From Clostridia bacterium (GTDB lineage: Bacteria > Bacillota > Clostridia > Oscillospirales > Acutalibacteraceae): DNA of 64,000 bases. The notes beneath the pieces were generated by a model that was not told the DNA's origin, ran no database searches, and worked only from the letters and a program-made list of their open reading frames with translations. Location: NCBI GenBank assembly GCA_017503135.1, contig JAFVTQ010000004.1, positions 186,001-250,000 of the forward strand. The letters run 5' to 3'. Shown here one piece after another: positions 63,125 to 64,000 of the stretch (the first letter of the stretch is position 1; each line of letters begins with the position of its first letter). Position numbers and translations under genes: made by a program.

Positions 63125-63410
63125 AGCATATAAGATTTTTTCTGTTATAAGTTTGCTCGTTACTGCTTTTTATTGTTTTGCGAATTTGTGTGTTATTGTG
63201 TTATTAAAAACATCTCCAGAAAACAATATAATAGATACAATTTTTTCTATTGATATGTTAACTTGGCATATTTATGGTGTTTTTGCAATAGCAACGCTTA
63301 TAATAAAATATATCAAAGATAAAAAATACAATGCAAATACAATATTACATATAGTACTTATGCTTATTAGTTTTATTGAGATATATTACATTATTTCAAG
63401 AGCATTTTAA
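63114..63410 (+). CDS. Unknown small membrane protein, 98 residues
   Basis: Family not recognised. Three short transmembrane helices (about residues 5-27, 42-62 and 72-92) with little outside them. The longer frame from 63093 lies in the upstream gene; AAAGGAGAAG before the ATG at 63114 supports the shorter start. Overlaps the preceding gene by 11 nt and ends at a strong terminator. Confidence 0.7.
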   Translation: MKNRAYKIFSVISLLVTAFYCFANLCVIVLLKTSPENNIIDTIFSIDMLTWHIYGVFAIATLIIKYIKDKKYNANTILHIVLMLISFIEIYYIISRAF

Positions 63411-63413
63411 AAT

Positions 63414-63448
63414 GAAGGGGCGATTCGTGAATCGCCCCTTTCCTTTTT
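63414..63448 (+). terminator. Terminator after the small membrane protein pair
   Basis: Stem GAAGGGGCGATTC / GAATCGCCCCTTTC with T-run. Confidence 0.88.
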
Positions 63449-63494
63449 GTAGCAAATTTGAATTTGTCGAATTGTTTTATATGCCTATGCAATT

Positions 63495-63572
63495 TTGTAG
63501 GGGACGACGACTCGGCGCCCCGAAACAAACAACATCTTAACAACGGGGCGCTGGAGTCATCTCCCCCTACAA
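63495..63572. repeat. TTGTAGGGGA inverted-repeat element (78 bp)
   Basis: Left arm TTGTAGGGGACGACGACT..GCGCCCCG (63495-63522) faces right arm CGGGGCGC..GAGTCATCTC..CCTACAA (63544-63572), imperfectly complementary over ~28 nt around a ~20-nt centre. Non-coding. A lone left arm occurs at 18517-18550. MITE-like. Confidence 0.8.
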
Positions 63573-63620
63573 CACACCAAATCAGTCACATCTATAATTC
63601 GCAACGCAGTTCCGACACTC

Positions 63621-63648
63621 TGCACTCTGCATTCTGCACTTTGCACTC
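63621..63648 (+). repeat. Short heptamer tandem array (TGCACTC x4)
   Basis: Four contiguous 7-nt units: TGCACTC, TGCATTC, TGCACTT, TGCACTC. Confidence 0.8.
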
Positions 63649-63787
63649 ATCCTGACAGTTCCTAATTTGTCGAATCCGTTTGACTGATTTTTTTACTTTT
63701 TACCGAACAAATGAACGAAAATTGCAATTTTATATGAAAACTTTTCGAAAAAACTCTCAAAACCAATAAATATTGTGTAAAAACATA

Positions 63788-63816
63788 TTGACAAACACAA
63801 TATGTTGTGCTAGCAT
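63788..63816 (+). promoter_or_regulatory. Upstream promoter toward the right-edge gene
   Basis: TTGACA (63788-63793), 17-nt spacer, TAGCAT (63811-63816). The spacer contains CACAA-TATG-TTGTG, and ATATTGTG lies upstream at 63770-63777, a possible operator. Confidence 0.6.
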
Positions 63817-63904
63817 AGACTCACAAAAGGAAATAATTACATAAAACTTGCGTTATATGTCCAAAAATACGGACTGAATATATAAAATTTTACGAACATT
63901 TGTA

Positions 63905-63932
63905 TTGACTTTTGAAAATTTTGGTCTATAAT
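63905..63932 (+). promoter_or_regulatory. Proximal promoter of the right-edge gene
   Basis: TTGACT (63905-63910), 16-nt spacer, TATAAT (63927-63932). The LexA-type box begins 13 nt after the -10. Confidence 0.82.
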
Positions 63933-63944
63933 ATGACTTGTAAA

Positions 63945-63956
63945 GAACATTTGTTC
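63945..63956. promoter_or_regulatory. LexA-type SOS box
   Basis: GAAC-ATTT-GTTC, an exact match to the Gram-positive LexA/DinR pattern GAAC-N4-GTTC. It lies just downstream of the -10, where a bound repressor would block transcription start. The controlled gene is beyond the right edge. Confidence 0.8.
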
Positions 63957-64000
63957 AAGTTTGTTCGGTATGGACAAATAAGAAATCGGAGGTAGATTTT

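Larger units (their letters stand above)
63411..64000. other. 590-base intergenic region before the right-edge gene
   Basis: No gene. It contains a terminator (63414-63448), an inverted-repeat element (63495-63572), a heptamer array (63621-63648), two plus-strand promoters, a LexA-type box and a strong GGAGG ribosome site at 63988-63992. The start codon served by that site must lie just beyond base 64000. Confidence 0.85.

Overview
This 64 kb window is ordinary-looking chromosomal DNA of an AT-rich, low-GC Gram-positive bacterium. A complete GerA/GerB/GerC spore-germinant receptor operon, Gram-positive promoters (TTGACA-N17-TATAAT), GNAT-free housekeeping genes (holA, RNase M5, ychF, lgt, folD), pyruvate phosphate dikinase and many glycoside hydrolases point to an anaerobic, endospore-forming-lineage member of the Clostridia, most likely a gut Oscillospiraceae/Ruminococcaceae-type organism. 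This placement is inferred from gene content, not from a marker-gene comparison. No phage, insertion sequence or CRISPR array was seen.

Layout. 1-5.4 kb: ppdK and a divergent GH89 alpha-N-acetylglucosaminidase. 5.5-10.3 kb: DUF4363/DUF421 pair divergent from gerABC. 10.3-13.5 kb: a cyclic-di-GMP-type EAL protein with a degenerate GGDEF domain and an unknown membrane-anchored protein. 13.6-18.5 kb: phosphoglucomutase, a NifU-like protein and a GH38 alpha-mannosidase in one run. 18.8-20 kb: two unknown exported/membrane proteins. 20.1-22.9 kb: GH51 arabinofuranosidase lipoprotein. 23-27.6 kb: unknown membrane protein, ComEC-like protein, holA, RNase M5. 27.7-32.1 kb: two tandem AMP-forming acyl-CoA synthetases, an iron-sulfur flavoprotein-like protein and a thioredoxin. 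32.2-33.3 kb: MaoC dehydratase and TcdA. 33.6-34.8 kb: ychF and tRNA-Arg(CCG). 34.9-41.3 kb: stand-alone E2-type acyltransferase, HMGL-like aldolase, GPH sugar transporter, nitroreductase, M20 peptidase. 41.4-45.2 kb: GntR/ABC operon with its promoter and operator visible. 45.4-49.2 kb: rmuC and a GH3 glucosidase. 49.4-52.6 kb: oligopeptide-binding lipoprotein, VanZ, DUF1015. 52.9-55.2 kb: YczE-type membrane protein and a radical SAM protein. 55.4-59.7 kb: M16 pair ymfF/ymfH, lgt, folD with coupled reading frames. 59.8-62.2 kb: copper ATPase with a CopZ-like domain joined in frame. 62.6-63.4 kb: two small membrane proteins. The last 350 bases hold promoters and a LexA-type SOS box for a gene just beyond the right edge.

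Whole-window themes. Sugar scavenging is prominent (GH89, GH38, GH51, GH3, a GPH transporter and phosphoglucomutase), suited to host or plant glycans. The most unusual DNA is non-coding: two composite elements (33328-33509 and 62231-62433) share one architecture, namely a leading hairpin, four direct copies of a short core word alternating with small private hairpins, a centre, then four inverted copies of the same core. The core word differs between them (ATGAAGTA versus TCGATAT), yet an AAATCCTT-CAG-GATTT module is common to both. Several other inverted-repeat families (GGCTCCC, TTGTAGGGGA, GGGAC hairpins) are also dispersed between genes. Start codons were often reset from the longest frame using Shine-Dalgarno position; many genes use a GGTGA-type site.
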